Origin: Pseudoalteromonas sp. A601
Lineage (GTDB): Bacteria > Pseudomonadota > Gammaproteobacteria > Enterobacterales > Alteromonadaceae
Length of the DNA: 47,940 bases
Direction: 5' to 3'
Assembly (NCBI RefSeq): GCF_002165575.1
Contig: NZ_MXQF01000036.1
Coordinates: 1-47,940, forward strand
In this document: in pieces, positions 6,111 to 15,201 of the stretch
Numbering within the stretch: position 1 is the first letter of the stretch
How the letters are laid out: every line of letters begins with the position of its first letter
The notes under the pieces: model-generated
What the model was told of the DNA's origin: nothing
Database searches by the model: none
The model's input: only the letters and a program-made list of their open reading frames with translations
Translations under genes and position numbers: made by a program

Positions 6111-7640
6111 ATGAACTTGGAACGTATTCGCAATAGTAACCTGCATGACAAGGTAATGCAGGCAGAACAAGCAAGCCAATTTATTAAAGATGGAATGACT
6201 GTAGGGATGAGCGGCTTTACTCGTGCTGGGGAAGCTAAAGCAGTACCTAGAGCATTAATAGAGCAAGTCAAAAAAAATCCAATAAAAATAAATTTAATGA
6301 CTGGCGCATCTTTAGGAAATGATTTAGATAAATTACTGACAGAAGCGGGCATTTTAGCCCGTCGTATGCCTTTTCAAGTAGATAACACTTTGCGCAAAGC
6401 GATTAATAATGGTGATGTTATGTTTATTGATCAGCATTTATCTGAAACGGTTGAACATCTACGAAACCATCAATTAACCATGCCTGATGTAGCTGTTATT
6501 GAAGCCGTTGCTATTACCGAAGAAGGGCATATTGTACCGACAACATCAGTAGGCAATTCAGCGAGTTTTGCTATCTTTGCTAAGCAAGTAATTGTTGAAA
6601 TTAATATGCTGCATAACCCTAACCTTGAAGGTTTGCACGATATATACATTCCTTCCTATCGTCCTACTCGCCAGCCAATGCCGTTAGTTAAAGTAGATGA
6701 TAGAATTGGTAGTACTGCTATTCCTATCGATCCTGCAAAAATTGTTGGTATTGTTTTTACTAACCAAAGCGACTCGTTTTCTACGGTTACCGACCCTGAT
6801 GAAGATACCGCCTCAATTGCGCGCCATTTAGTTAAATTTTTTCAAGATGAAGTATCTCAAAATAAATTACCAGCTAATTTAGGTCCATTGCAAGCTGGTA
6901 TTGGTAACATTGCGAACGCAGTAATGATGGGTCTACTTGATTCTGACTTTAAAGACTTAACAATGTATTCAGAGGTATTACAAGATTCGACATTTGACCT
7001 TATTGACGCAGGTAAGCTTAGTTTTGCATCGGGCAGCTCAATTGTGTTGTCTGAGCGCTGTAACGCGCAAGTATTTAATAATTTAGAACAATACAAAGAC
7101 AAGCTAGTGTTACGCCCTCAAGAAGTTTCAAACCATCCTGAAATAGTGCGTCGTTTAGGGATCATTGCTATAAATACTGCGCTTGAATTTGATATATATG
7201 GCAACGTAAATTCAACACATGTGTGTGGCACACGAATGATGAATGGTATTGGCGGCTCTGGTGATTTTGCTCGTAATGCACATTTAGCTATATTTGTTAC
7301 TAAATCGATTGCTAAAGATGGTGCTATTTCAAGCGTCGTGCCTATGGCGAGCCATGTTGATCATAACGAACACGATGTTGATATTTTAGTAACCGAGCAA
7401 GGCTTAGCTGATTTACGTGGCTTAGCACCGCGTGAGCGTGCTGTACAAGTTATTAAGCATTGTGTACACCCAGATTATCGTGAAGCGATGTTAGATTACT
7501 ATGAGCGCGCTTGTGAGCGTGGCGGGCATACGCCTCATTTACTAGAAGAAGCGTTTAGTTGGCATATTCGCCTAGAGCAAGAAGGTAGTATGAAAAAAAC
7601 ATTGGTAACGCAAAATCCCCCTACGGCATTATCTGCTTAA
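6111..7640 (+). CDS. Acetyl-CoA hydrolase / succinyl-CoA:acetate CoA-transferase
   Basis: This is a 509-residue member of the class I CoA-transferase family that moves CoA between succinyl-CoA and acetate or hydrolyses acetyl-CoA. The glutamate nucleophile motif YSEVLQDS is present (Glu288). So are the glycine-rich GIGGSGDFARNA segment, typical of the oxyanion and CoA-binding region, and the tail motif VTEQGLADLRGLAPRERA. Length is that of the AarC/Cat1 group. It would act in the cytoplasm in acetate overflow or a bypass of succinyl-CoA synthetase. It is a single-gene unit, with AAAAAGGGGC before the start and an intrinsic terminator after it. Whether it is a hydrolase or a transferase cannot be decided from sequence. 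Confidence 0.9.
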   Translation: MNLERIRNSNLHDKVMQAEQASQFIKDGMTVGMSGFTRAGEAKAVPRALIEQVKKNPIKINLMTGASLGNDLDKLLTEAGILARRMPFQVDNTLRKAINNGDVMFIDQHLSETVEHLRNHQLTMPDVAVIEAVAITEEGHIVPTTSVGNSASFAIFAKQVIVEINMLHNPNLEGLHDIYIPSYRPTRQPMPLVKVDDRIGSTAIPIDPAKIVGIVFTNQSDSFSTVTDPDEDTASIARHLVKFFQDEVSQNKLPANLGPLQAGIGNIANAVMMGLLDSDFKDLTMYSEVLQDSTFDLIDAGKLSFASGSSIVLSERCNAQVFNNLEQYKDKLVLRPQEVSNHPEIVRRLGIIAINTALEFDIYGNVNSTHVCGTRMMNGIGGSGDFARNAHLAIFVTKSIAKDGAISSVVPMASHVDHNEHDVDILVTEQGLADLRGLAPRERAVQVIKHCVHPDYREAMLDYYERACERGGHTPHLLEEAFSWHIRLEQEGSMKKTLVTQNPPTALSA

Positions 7641-7671
7641 GTTTGTTTTTGACTAACTGGTAAAATGATTT

Positions 7672-7698
7672 TAAACGCTCCACTTTGGAGCGTTTTTT
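7672..7698 (+). terminator. Intrinsic terminator of the CoA-transferase gene
   Basis: Arms AACGCTCCA and TGGAGCGTT surround a 3-base loop and are followed by a T run. It lies 31 bases after the stop codon. Confidence 0.9.
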
Positions 7699-7849
7699 AC
7701 AATGTAGTACTTAACCCGATAAATTCTGGATAATAAATCTTTTTAAGCTGCAATTTTTAGTGCGAACTACGTTGAATTTACTTGCAATAGGCTAGATATT
7801 GACGTGTAAGTTTGTCTTACATAACGTTATAAGACATTTTGCATTACCC

Positions 7850-8245
7850 TCAACGCTTAGGGCGGCTATCCAGCATGAGGATATCAAGTTTGTTTTGTGC
7901 TTTTTTATAATTCTGCAAATCGCTGGTTTCGATCATTTCACATTCATCTGTAACCATTTCGGTTATTAGGCTAGGATAGTGTTGGCAATCTTCTGGCCTG
8001 TCTAAGTAGATGCTGCATGTATATTTATTCGTGGCAAGTGGATCTTTTTTTGGTGCTATCTCGAGAAATGGGCATTGTTCAAGTTTTTCGCCTGATTGTG
8101 GGTCATGCCATATTTGATTATTTTTAACGAATGCAAAAATGTCTGGGTTGAAGAGTTCCCATAAATCAATTTCTTCTTGGGTCGCATTAAGGTCGCCGCC
8201 ACCATATTTGATACAGCATTTACCACATTGGTTACACTCTTTCAT
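7850..8245 (-). CDS. YkgJ-type cysteine-cluster protein
   Basis: This is a 131-residue cytoplasmic protein with the N-terminal motif CNQCGKCC and later QCPFLE and CSIYLDRPEDC. This is the pattern of the YkgJ / 'Fe-S oxidoreductase-like' family, in which eight cysteines are thought to bind a zinc or iron centre. The biochemical role of the family is unknown. It appears to be a single-gene unit. The downstream region to 7698 contains only a weak GTCTTA/TAAGAC inverted repeat. Confidence 0.85.
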   Translation of the reverse strand: MKECNQCGKCCIKYGGGDLNATQEEIDLWELFNPDIFAFVKNNQIWHDPQSGEKLEQCPFLEIAPKKDPLATNKYTCSIYLDRPEDCQHYPSLITEMVTDECEMIETSDLQNYKKAQNKLDILMLDSRPKR

Positions 8246-8352
8246 GGTTCACATTCGTTGTCATAGCTTCACTTTACTATACAGTAATTATTGCTAAGGT
8301 CGCTAATAAACGTTCGTTGCTAGCAGGTTAGGTTTAGTGTGTATCGAATCGG

Positions 8353-8606
8353 TTAACCAGTTTGCACAAGGCGAGCCTCATGGTCATTTTGCTCTAGCCA
8401 TTGTGTAGATTGTTCAATATCAACAAAAACAGCGGCGGTGCTTTTAAAATATCTTTTATTAATTGTTTTTGAAGTGAGTTACAAATAACAATAATGGTAG
8501 CTGTGCAACCATGTTTTATATACCAATCATAAATCAGTTTACCCGCTGTAACCGCTTTAGGTGTGCCTAGCACTAATTGCTCCCCGCTCTTAACACGTTC
8601 CCAGTT
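8353..8606 (-). pseudogene. Decayed gene fragment
   Basis: Two overlapping frames on the minus strand read sensibly. The first (from about 8606) gives SGEQLVLGTPKAVTAGKLIYDWY and on to NSLQKQLIKDI. The second, after a shift near 8440, gives AAVFVDIEQSTQWLEQNDHEARLVQTG and a stop at 8353. Together they look like the C-terminal half of a small globular protein that has lost its start and its frame. I cannot assign a family. The 440-base gap between YkgJ and YchJ is otherwise empty. Confidence 0.5.
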
Positions 8607-8684
8607 TCATACTTGTCTTATTTATCTTAACCTATGGATATAAGAAAAGTTTAATTCATAAGTTAGCGCAGTGCGAGTTTGTGG

Positions 8685-9167
8685 CTAAAAGCTTACATGA
8701 CACTTTTTATATTTTTTACCACTGCCACATGGGCATTCATCGTTACGACCGACTTTAATATCAGTAGTGGGAAATATATCACCATCTAAGTAGCGCCATA
8801 GGCCATCTTCTTTTACAAAGCGTGACTTTTCGTGCAACTGGCAATATAAGTTTTGATAGAAATAGCTTACGCAAAATTCAACGACCCCTGTTTGATCATT
8901 GTGTTCAGCCGCCATTACATCTAGGTTACTGAAACGGCAACTATTAGCAAAATCAGCTATTTCTTTAATAGGGTTTTCTGGTTGTTTTTCCTTTGCGTAT
9001 GTTTGGTAAACGTACTCGGCATTTTTAAGAGCATAAGCAACGTAACGTGAGCGCATAAGCTGCTCTGGCGTTGTTGCCTGTGCTGAGCCCGCATGTAGCT
9101 GTTCACAGCAGTCAGCATAACTCAGTTTACTATTACACAAGCAAAGGTTTTGCGTGAGTGAGGTCAT
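8685..9167 (-). CDS. ychJ: YchJ family protein with SEC-C zinc motif
   Basis: This 160-residue protein matches YchJ/UPF0225. The N-terminal CLCNSKLSYADCC and the C-terminal CPCGSGKKYKKCH are two SEC-C-type zinc-binding motifs, and an NTF2-like middle domain has the signature LMRSRYVAYALKNAEYV. The function of YchJ is unknown; the C-terminal motif is the same as that of SecA and is linked to ribosome or SecB contacts. It lies 38 bases after the SulA-like gene on the same strand, so it may be co-transcribed and partly under SOS control, although a separate promoter is possible. Confidence 0.9.
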   Translation of the reverse strand: MTSLTQNLCLCNSKLSYADCCEQLHAGSAQATTPEQLMRSRYVAYALKNAEYVYQTYAKEKQPENPIKEIADFANSCRFSNLDVMAAEHNDQTGVVEFCVSYFYQNLYCQLHEKSRFVKEDGLWRYLDGDIFPTTDIKVGRNDECPCGSGKKYKKCHVSF

Positions 9168-9205
9168 TATGTTTTACTTGTTAGATAAAACGATATTTTA
9201 ACAGC

Positions 9206-9649
9206 TTACTGTGCTAATGCTAACTCACTTGGCTGCTTCGTTTTGGTAAAACAATATAATTTTGCACTAGTATGCTCTAAGTTGATTGATAAATCAGCAA
9301 GCTGGTTATCTTTTACTATATCAGTCCATGTGATGACTGCGGCAAAGTTACCGTTATGAAGTGCAGAATTTAATACATACTCTAAATTTACCAAGTGTTT
9401 TTGTCTGATCACTAAAAGCTTTGAGGTATCAATTGAGCAAGAGTCTAGCAATGCTTTACTTGGTACATGGTCAGGTGCAATTAAAAGGGTCCACGCATTT
9501 TGACTGTTGTAATGGTGAAGCACTTTTAATAATTCAAAAGTTGCAGATATCTCATCTTCAATTTGAATTAAATTAACTGCTGCACTTTGATTATCTTGTT
9601 GGTAGCTTTTAACAGTTCTTACGGTAATAGGCTGTAACATAACTTTCAC
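9206..9649 (-). CDS. sulA: SulA-like SOS cell-division inhibitor
   Basis: This 147-residue protein resembles SulA, which binds FtsZ and blocks division after DNA damage. The segment WTLLIAPDHVPSKALLDS, followed by a short strand and then ALHNGNFAAVITW, aligns with the E. coli core (W-x-L-W-L-x-P ... LRTGNYSVVIGW). The C-terminus (KLYCFTKTKQPSELALAQ) would hold the Lon-recognition tail but lacks the E. coli terminal histidine. A LexA-type operator lies 15 bases upstream of the start codon, supporting SOS control. YchJ follows 38 bases downstream. Confidence 0.8.
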   Translation of the reverse strand: MKVMLQPITVRTVKSYQQDNQSAAVNLIQIEDEISATFELLKVLHHYNSQNAWTLLIAPDHVPSKALLDSCSIDTSKLLVIRQKHLVNLEYVLNSALHNGNFAAVITWTDIVKDNQLADLSINLEHTSAKLYCFTKTKQPSELALAQ

Positions 9650-9663
9650 TCACTGGTTGTTTA

Positions 9664-9683
9664 TACAGTATGTGTATACAGTA
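9664..9683. promoter_or_regulatory. LexA operator of the sulA-like gene
   Basis: TACAGTATGTGTATACAGTA matches the gammaproteobacterial SOS box TACTGTATATATATACAGTA at 17 of 20 positions. It lies 15 bases in front of the start codon on the minus strand, where LexA would block the promoter. A further ACAG half-site follows at 9690-9693. Confidence 0.75.
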
Positions 9684-9808
9684 GTTTATACAGTTATTTT
9701 GCGCAAGTGCTTTTTGCTATTTTTTAATCAATTTTTTTGTTTTAAATGAACGGAAATATATAATTCTATTAAATATCAGTGCTTTATTTTTTATTGGTTA
9801 AGCCCATA

Positions 9809-10294
9809 TTAAGGAGCTGGCGGGATTAAGTGATTAAATTGTTGTTGGTGAATTTGTTCATACAGTGTTGCCGCATAACATTTTGCATCTTGAAAGCGCT
9901 TTGTTGTCAGGTGTTTTCTCAAATCAGTTAGCGCTGTTGTAGCAGGTTCATACCCTTGGCTACTTGCAAGGCTAAGCCAAACAGCGCCATGAAATACACT
10001 TTGTGGTACGCCTTGACCTTTTATAAAAAACAGACCTAAATAAAATTGTGCGCGATGGTTACCCGCCATTGCGGCAAGTCTCATCCATTTTGCTGCTAGG
10101 GGAGGCTGGTCGTTTTTTAAATAATACAGTGCCTTGGTAACAACATTATCGGGGGTATCCGCTTTACCTTCTTTTTGTACCGTATTACTCGGTTGAGTAA
10201 TAAAGGATAAAACATTATCTAGTTGTTGCTCTAGGTCCAGCCCACTTGGAGATGTATCTGTCATAATACCACGCATGTTATTGTTTTCATTCAC
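9809..10294 (-). CDS. Sel1-like repeat protein
   Basis: This 161-residue soluble protein is without signal peptide. Residues from about 52 to 118 form Sel1/TPR-like helical repeats, recognisable by ALYYLKNDQPPLAAKWMRLAAMAGNHRAQFYLG and GAVWLSLASSQGYEPA. Such repeats usually serve protein-protein contacts; the partner is unknown. The N-terminal 45 residues are low in predicted structure. The start is uncertain: ATGs at 10294, 10276 and 10264 are all possible and none has a clear ribosome binding site. It is divergent from the purine permease gene, with 97 bases between them. Confidence 0.7.
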   Translation of the reverse strand: MNENNNMRGIMTDTSPSGLDLEQQLDNVLSFITQPSNTVQKEGKADTPDNVVTKALYYLKNDQPPLAAKWMRLAAMAGNHRAQFYLGLFFIKGQGVPQSVFHGAVWLSLASSQGYEPATTALTDLRKHLTTKRFQDAKCYAATLYEQIHQQQFNHLIPPAP

Positions 10295-10391
10295 TGCATA
10301 AGTTTAGTCTAATACAAGGTAATTTGTCCTGTTATTCGTTAAATCTATGGTAAAATTACGCAATTATTCATTTGTTAGCTGAAATTTTATT

Positions 10392-11684
10392 ATGCTTGAT
10401 GCGTTATTCAAGATCAAAGCCCATGATTCGACCGTTCGCCGGGAGTGTATTGCGGGATTAACGACTTTTATTACTATGGTTTATATTGTTTTTGTAAACC
10501 CTGCCATGTTAGCTGAGGCCGGAATGGATCAAGGCGCGGCATTTGTAGCAACGTGCATAGCAGCGGCCATTGGTTGTTTTATTATGGGCTTTTGGGCTAA
10601 CTATCCGTTAGCGCTTGCTCCGGGGATGGGGCTAAATGCCTTTTTTACCTACGGTGTTGTTTTAGGTATGGGTTATACGTGGCAAGCAGCGTTGGGTGCT
10701 GTGTTTATGTCTGGCTGTATCTTCCTGTTTTTAAGTTTGTTTAAGGTCAGGGAGTGGATAATCAATGCGATTCCTTTAGTGCTAAAACAAGCAATTGCTA
10801 CCGGGATTGGCGCGTTCTTAGCGTTAATAGCGCTTAAAAATGCAGGTATTATTGTGGCGAGTCCTGCAACATTGGTTCAGTTGGGTGATATTACTGCAGC
10901 CGGTCCGCTTTTAGCTATTTTTAGCTTTTTTGTTATTGCTGCATTACTGTATCGTGACTTTAAAAGTGGTGTGTTAATAAGCATTTTAGCCGTTACCTTA
11001 ATTGCACTTGGTTTAGGCTTAGTACAATACCAAGGTGTGGTGTCAATGCCGCCTTCAATAGCACCTACGTTTATGCAGTTAGATTTTGCTGCTGCGTTTG
11101 AGCTTTCTATGCTTAGTGTGATCTTTGCGTTTTTGTTTGTTGATTTATTTGATACCTCGGGCACGCTCGTCGCTGTAACGCAAAAGGCAGGGCTTGCGGA
11201 CGAAAAAGGGAATATGCCTCGTTTAGGTCGTGCGCTTAGCGCTGATAGCACAGCGACAATTGCAGGGTCAATGCTGGGAACTTCAACAACTACCTCTTAT
11301 ATTGAATCTGTTGCTGGTGTATCTGTTGGAGGACGAACAGGGTTAACGGCTGTAGTAGTGGGTATTTGCTTTTTATTAATGATGTTTTTTGCACCGCTTG
11401 CGCAAATGGTGCCAGCCTATGCGACCGCTGGAGCAATCTTATATGTCGCGGTACTAATGCTACAAAATTTAAAGTTTGTAAATTGGGATGATATGACAGA
11501 CGCTATACCAGTAAGTGTGGTATTGCTGATGACACCATTAACGTTTTCAATTGCGCATGGTATTGCATTGGGTTTTATTTCATACACAGCGGTAAAGGTG
11601 TTATGCGCTAAGCGTGATGAGGTAAGTATCAGTGTGTGGATTTTAACTGCGATGTTTGTCGTCAAATTTGCGTTTTTATCGTAG
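10392..11684 (+). CDS. AzgA-type purine (adenine/guanine/hypoxanthine) permease
   Basis: This 430-residue inner-membrane transporter of the NCS2 / AzgA-PbuG branch has about 12-14 hydrophobic segments. Family signatures include the opening ECIAGLTTFITMVYIVFVNP, the substrate-site motif APGMGLNAFFTY, the loop FDTSGTLVAVTQKAGL and the motif TSTTTSYIESVAGVSVGGRTGL. Members import purine bases with protons. The exact base preference cannot be told. It is a single-gene unit ending at a shared bidirectional terminator. I saw no purine riboswitch and no convincing PurR box in the 97-base leader. Confidence 0.9.
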   Translation: MLDALFKIKAHDSTVRRECIAGLTTFITMVYIVFVNPAMLAEAGMDQGAAFVATCIAAAIGCFIMGFWANYPLALAPGMGLNAFFTYGVVLGMGYTWQAALGAVFMSGCIFLFLSLFKVREWIINAIPLVLKQAIATGIGAFLALIALKNAGIIVASPATLVQLGDITAAGPLLAIFSFFVIAALLYRDFKSGVLISILAVTLIALGLGLVQYQGVVSMPPSIAPTFMQLDFAAAFELSMLSVIFAFLFVDLFDTSGTLVAVTQKAGLADEKGNMPRLGRALSADSTATIAGSMLGTSTTTSYIESVAGVSVGGRTGLTAVVVGICFLLMMFFAPLAQMVPAYATAGAILYVAVLMLQNLKFVNWDDMTDAIPVSVVLLMTPLTFSIAHGIALGFISYTAVKVLCAKRDEVSISVWILTAMFVVKFAFLS

Positions 11685-11694
11685 TTTAAATATA

Positions 11695-11730
11695 ACCAAA
11701 GAAAAAGTGAGTTACCACTTTTTCTTTGGT
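11695..11730. terminator. Bidirectional terminator overlapping the end of the neighbouring gene
   Basis: This is a perfect 15-base inverted repeat (ACCAAAGAAAAAGTG / CACTTTTTCTTTGGT) with a 6-base spacer. It stands between two convergent genes and includes the last codons and the stop of the minus-strand gene (KKKW, TAA). Confidence 0.8.
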
Positions 11731-12470
11731 GCAAAAAGTACATCTAAGTCGTCTTGCTCTTGTTCTGTTTTCTTTTTTAAAGCTGTTGCGTTGGATGCTT
11801 TTAGCTCGGTACTTATTGCTTCTAAATAACCTTCGAGTTCTTGTTTTTTTGAATTGATGTAATCATCACTATAAGCGACAGCCGACACAGTGGCGTAGGC
11901 TTTTTCAAAGTATTGACGAGCAGAGCCCACCATATTTGCCGAGCGTGCTGATATACCTCGTTTAATTTGGCTTTCGATATTTATTTTAAGTTGTAGTTTT
12001 TCTAGGCGTTTATCTTCTGCTACGAATACTTGGCTATCTACTTTACCTTTGCCATGCTCTGAACGTAAAACCGCTCTTAATTTTTTAATTCCTTGGATAA
12101 GCGTGATTAATTGTTTATCACCATCAGGTAATGCGAGGTTTTCTGAGTTACTGGCATCTACAGGGTCTGACATACGTGTTTTGGCTTCATTTAAGCGGTT
12201 TTTTAGCTCTTTTGAGGTCGGTGATAATTGCACCATAGCTGTAAGTGCATCATATATACGGCGTTGAATTACGCGGTAGGCGTTTTCTGACATTGGGATA
12301 TTGGCGCTATTGAGCAATATATCTTCAGATTCTTCTATGATCTTTTTTTGCTTTGTGAGTTCTTTTCGGCGCTCAGTTTCTTGTTTCTCTTTATGTTGTT
12401 GTACCGCACTTACCCATAAGGCAATAACAATAAGTGCAACTATCAACATAATAATAATAGAAACGATCAT
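11712..12470 (-). CDS. Membrane-anchored coiled-coil protein of unknown function
   Basis: This is a 252-residue protein I cannot name. Residues 4-22 form one N-terminal membrane helix with no cleavage site. The rest is a Lys/Glu-rich, mostly helical cytoplasmic or periplasmic part: a coiled coil at about 25-50 (EKQETERRKELTKQKK) and further amphipathic helices to residue 230. The tail is KKTEQEQDDLDVLFAPKKKW. No catalytic motif is visible. The layout recalls membrane-tethered adaptor proteins, but no function is claimed. It is a single-gene unit, convergent with the permease gene. Confidence 0.75.
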   Translation of the reverse strand: MIVSIIIMLIVALIVIALWVSAVQQHKEKQETERRKELTKQKKIIEESEDILLNSANIPMSENAYRVIQRRIYDALTAMVQLSPTSKELKNRLNEAKTRMSDPVDASNSENLALPDGDKQLITLIQGIKKLRAVLRSEHGKGKVDSQVFVAEDKRLEKLQLKINIESQIKRGISARSANMVGSARQYFEKAYATVSAVAYSDDYINSKKQELEGYLEAISTELKASNATALKKKTEQEQDDLDVLFAPKKKW

Positions 12471-12792
12471 GGTTTAGGTCTCTGGTTTTATAAGCTAATA
12501 ATTTTTATCTTACATTAAATATATGCTAACAGGGTAGTTTTGCGCGGCTTATGACAAATAAAAATGTCTTTCTCATTATTTATAACTATAAAAATGCATT
12601 TTTTGCTTTTTCGTCAGCTTATCTTGTAAAAAGATGGCTACCTCATATCGAGCGTTTGTGCTAGCCTAAGGACAATAATCTTATAAATAATGGTCGGTTT
12701 AGTCTTTTTATTCTAAATATTAGAAATAAAACTTGGCTTGGCGTGCTTCAACATTTATAAATAAGCAGTATAACAACACTAAAAATGTAGCT
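12471..12792. other. Divergent promoter region of the coiled-coil gene and cysB
   Basis: No gene is present. The sequence is AT-rich with several TATAA-like stretches (for example near 12580-12595) that could serve as CysB half-sites for autoregulation, but none is distinctive enough to call. An in-frame TTG at 12733 would extend CysB by 20 residues with no family support. Confidence 0.4.
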
Positions 12793-13770
12793 ATGAAATT
12801 ACAACAACTCAGATACATCGTCGAAGTCCAAAATCATAAACTAAATGTGTCAGCAACTGCTGAGAGCTTATTTACTTCTCAGCCTGGTATTTCAAAGCAA
12901 GTGCGCATGTTAGAAGATGAGTTGGGTGTACAAATTTTTGGTCGAAGTGGTAAGCACTTAACGCATGTGACCAGCGCGGGAAACGAGATAATTAATATCT
13001 CTCGCGAGATCTTATCAAAAGTTGAAGGGATTAAAGCGGTTGCGAATGAGCATACACTTCCTGACCAAGGTAAGTTAAATATTGCGACTACTCATACGCA
13101 AGCACGTTATGCGTTGCCAAGTGTAATTCAAGGCTTTATGAAAAAGTACCCGGCAGTATCATTGCATATGCACCAAGGCACTCCACAGCAAATATCTGAT
13201 GCGGCAGCCCGCGGGGATGCTGATTTTGCCATAGCCACAGAAGCATTACATTTATATTCGGACTTGGTGATGTTGCCGTGTTATCACTGGAATCGCAGTA
13301 TTGTGGTTTCGAAAGATCATCCGCTTGCTAAAAAAGCAAATTCGTTAAGCGTTGCAGATATTGCACAATATCCATTAATTACTTATGTGTTTGGTTTTAC
13401 TGGACGTTCTGAGCTTGATAAAGCATTTAATGCGCAAGGTTTAGAGCCGCATATCGTATTTACTGCAACTGATGCAGATGTCATTAAAACTTATGTGCGC
13501 TTGGGGTTAGGTGTGGGTGTGGTTGCGTCAATGGCAATTGATCAAATCTCTGATACAGATTTAGTGTGTATCGATGCGAGCCATTTATTTGAAGCCAGTA
13601 CTACCAAAATAGGCTTTAGAAAAGGCAGCTTCTTACGTAGTTATATGTATGACTTTATTGAACGTTTTGCACCGCACTTAACTAAAGAGCGAGTAGAGCG
13701 AGCAAGCTTATTACGTAACCAAGAAGACGTTGATAAATTGTTTGAAGATATTGAGTTACCTGTAAAGTAA
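12793..13770 (+). CDS. cysB: CysB, LysR-type regulator of sulfur assimilation
   Basis: This 325-residue protein is almost the length of E. coli CysB. The winged helix-turn-helix (MKLQQLRYIVEVQNH ... TAESLFTSQPGISKQVRMLEDELG) is followed by the effector domain with IATTHTQARYALP and DADVIKTYVRLGLGVGVVA, both characteristic of CysB/Cbl, which sense N-acetylserine or sulfate-related ligands. It would activate the cysteine regulon. The ATG at 12793 is chosen because it starts exactly at the conserved MKLQQLRY. A bidirectional terminator follows, then sdaA on the other strand. Confidence 0.95.
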   Translation: MKLQQLRYIVEVQNHKLNVSATAESLFTSQPGISKQVRMLEDELGVQIFGRSGKHLTHVTSAGNEIINISREILSKVEGIKAVANEHTLPDQGKLNIATTHTQARYALPSVIQGFMKKYPAVSLHMHQGTPQQISDAAARGDADFAIATEALHLYSDLVMLPCYHWNRSIVVSKDHPLAKKANSLSVADIAQYPLITYVFGFTGRSELDKAFNAQGLEPHIVFTATDADVIKTYVRLGLGVGVVASMAIDQISDTDLVCIDASHLFEASTTKIGFRKGSFLRSYMYDFIERFAPHLTKERVERASLLRNQEDVDKLFEDIELPVK

Positions 13771-13785
13771 CGTATTTATTGCTAT

Positions 13786-13812
13786 AAAAAAGCCGCAAAT
13801 TGCGGCTTTTTT
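13786..13812. terminator. Bidirectional terminator between cysB and sdaA
   Basis: AAAAAAGCCGCAA and TTGCGGCTTTTTT nearly touch around a short loop. T runs are on both strands, so it can end both the cysB and the sdaA transcripts. Confidence 0.9.
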
Positions 13813-13824
13813 AATGGCTTAAAT

Positions 13825-15201
13825 TTAACACTCAATAATATTTACAGCTAAACCGCCACGGGCGGTTTCTTTGTATTTTGTTTTCATGTCATTACCGGTA
13901 TCAAGCATGGTTTTGATTACTTTATCCAAAGATACTTTTTGTTCACCACTACCACGAATAGCAAGACGAGATGCGTTAATTGCTTTAATCGCTCCCATGG
14001 CGTTTCGCTCAATACAAGGTACTTGCACGAGTCCACCAACCGGGTCGCATGTTAGGCCTAGGTTATGCTCCATGCCGATTTCAGCTGCATTTTCAACGTG
14101 TACTACGTTACCGCCGACAATTTCAGTTAGTGCGCCTGCGGCCATAGAGCAAGCTACGCCTACTTCGCCTTGGCAACCTACTTCAGCACCTGAAATTGAA
14201 GCATTCTTTTTATACAAAATACCAATGGCTGCAGCAGTGAGTAGGTAACGGGTTGCAATGTCGCGATCTACTTCTTTTATGAATGTATGATAATACATCA
14301 GTACGGCAGGTAAAATACCTGCCGCGCCATTAGTTGGCGCAGTGACTACACGACCACCAGCGGCGTTTTCTTCATTAACCGCAAGGGCAAATAAATCCAC
14401 CCAATCCATTGCACGTAGTGGGTCGTTATTTACTTCAATATTGAGCTTTAAATGCAGGCTAGGCGCACGGCGTTTTACTTTTAAACCACCGGGTAATATA
14501 CCTTCGGTACGCATACCACGCTCAATACAGGCTTTCATAACTTGCCAAATATTAAATAATTCGTCTTTTATATCATCTTCTTTACGAAGTGTTTTTTCAT
14601 TTTTCATCATCAGTGTTGAAACGCTATAACCCGACTCTTTACACATTTCGAGCAGATCTTTGGCTGTTTCAAACGGGTAAGGGGCTGGGTTTTGCTCGCG
14701 AATATCCAACGCTGCTTGTTTTTCGTTATCAAACTCTTCGTCTGTAACGATAAAGCCGCCACCAATCGAGTAGTACACTTTGCTGTATACAGGCTGAGAT
14801 TCTTTGTAAGCAATAATTTCCATTGCATTAGAGTGTTTAGGTAGTGTTTTCCGGCGATGAAAAACAATGGCACCTTGCTTGGGAAATTTAGCTTTGTGAG
14901 TTTTATTAAGGTAAATAACCTGTTCGTTTTCAATGGTAGCAAGAATATCATCGACTAAATCGGCGTCGATAGTCTCAGGATCGTACCCTGCTAAGCCTAA
15001 AATAACGGCTTTACCCGAGCCATGGCCAATGCCTGTTTGACCCAGTGAACCGTATAACTCTACTTTGACGCTCGTGACATCGGTTAACAGGTTTTGTTGT
15101 TGTAATTCGTTAACAAATAAACGCGAAGCGCGCATAGGTCCGACGGTGTGAGACGACGACGGCCCAATGCCAATACTAAACATATCGAATGCACTGATCA
15201 T
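13825..15201 (-). CDS. sdaA: L-serine ammonia-lyase (iron-sulfur type)
   Basis: This 458-residue single-chain L-serine dehydratase converts L-serine to pyruvate and ammonia in the cytoplasm using a [4Fe-4S] cluster. Cysteines at about 343 and 351 (GCQGEVGVACS) and 385 (GLTCDPVGG) are present. The protein ends in Cys458 (IIEC), matching the C-terminal cysteine that occupies the active site in the resting Legionella enzyme. The N-terminal domain starts ISAFDMFSIGIGPSSSHTVGPMRA, diagnostic for the family. It follows pabB and nudL on the same strand, the E. coli order, with a 98-base gap after nudL that may hold its own promoter. Confidence 0.95.
   Translation of the reverse strand: MISAFDMFSIGIGPSSSHTVGPMRASRLFVNELQQQNLLTDVTSVKVELYGSLGQTGIGHGSGKAVILGLAGYDPETIDADLVDDILATIENEQVIYLNKTHKAKFPKQGAIVFHRRKTLPKHSNAMEIIAYKESQPVYSKVYYSIGGGFIVTDEEFDNEKQAALDIREQNPAPYPFETAKDLLEMCKESGYSVSTLMMKNEKTLRKEDDIKDELFNIWQVMKACIERGMRTEGILPGGLKVKRRAPSLHLKLNIEVNNDPLRAMDWVDLFALAVNEENAAGGRVVTAPTNGAAGILPAVLMYYHTFIKEVDRDIATRYLLTAAAIGILYKKNASISGAEVGCQGEVGVACSMAAGALTEIVGGNVVHVENAAEIGMEHNLGLTCDPVGGLVQVPCIERNAMGAIKAINASRLAIRGSGEQKVSLDKVIKTMLDTGNDMKTKYKETARGGLAVNIIEC

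Noticed and set aside
10295..10391. Purine riboswitch or PurR box before the permease
   Set aside because: The 97-base leader is too short for an aptamer and has no PurR-like palindrome.
13871..14951. Open frames on both strands within sdaA
   Set aside because: They lie in other frames of a complete, well-recognised L-serine dehydratase gene and have no ribosome binding sites or protein-like composition.
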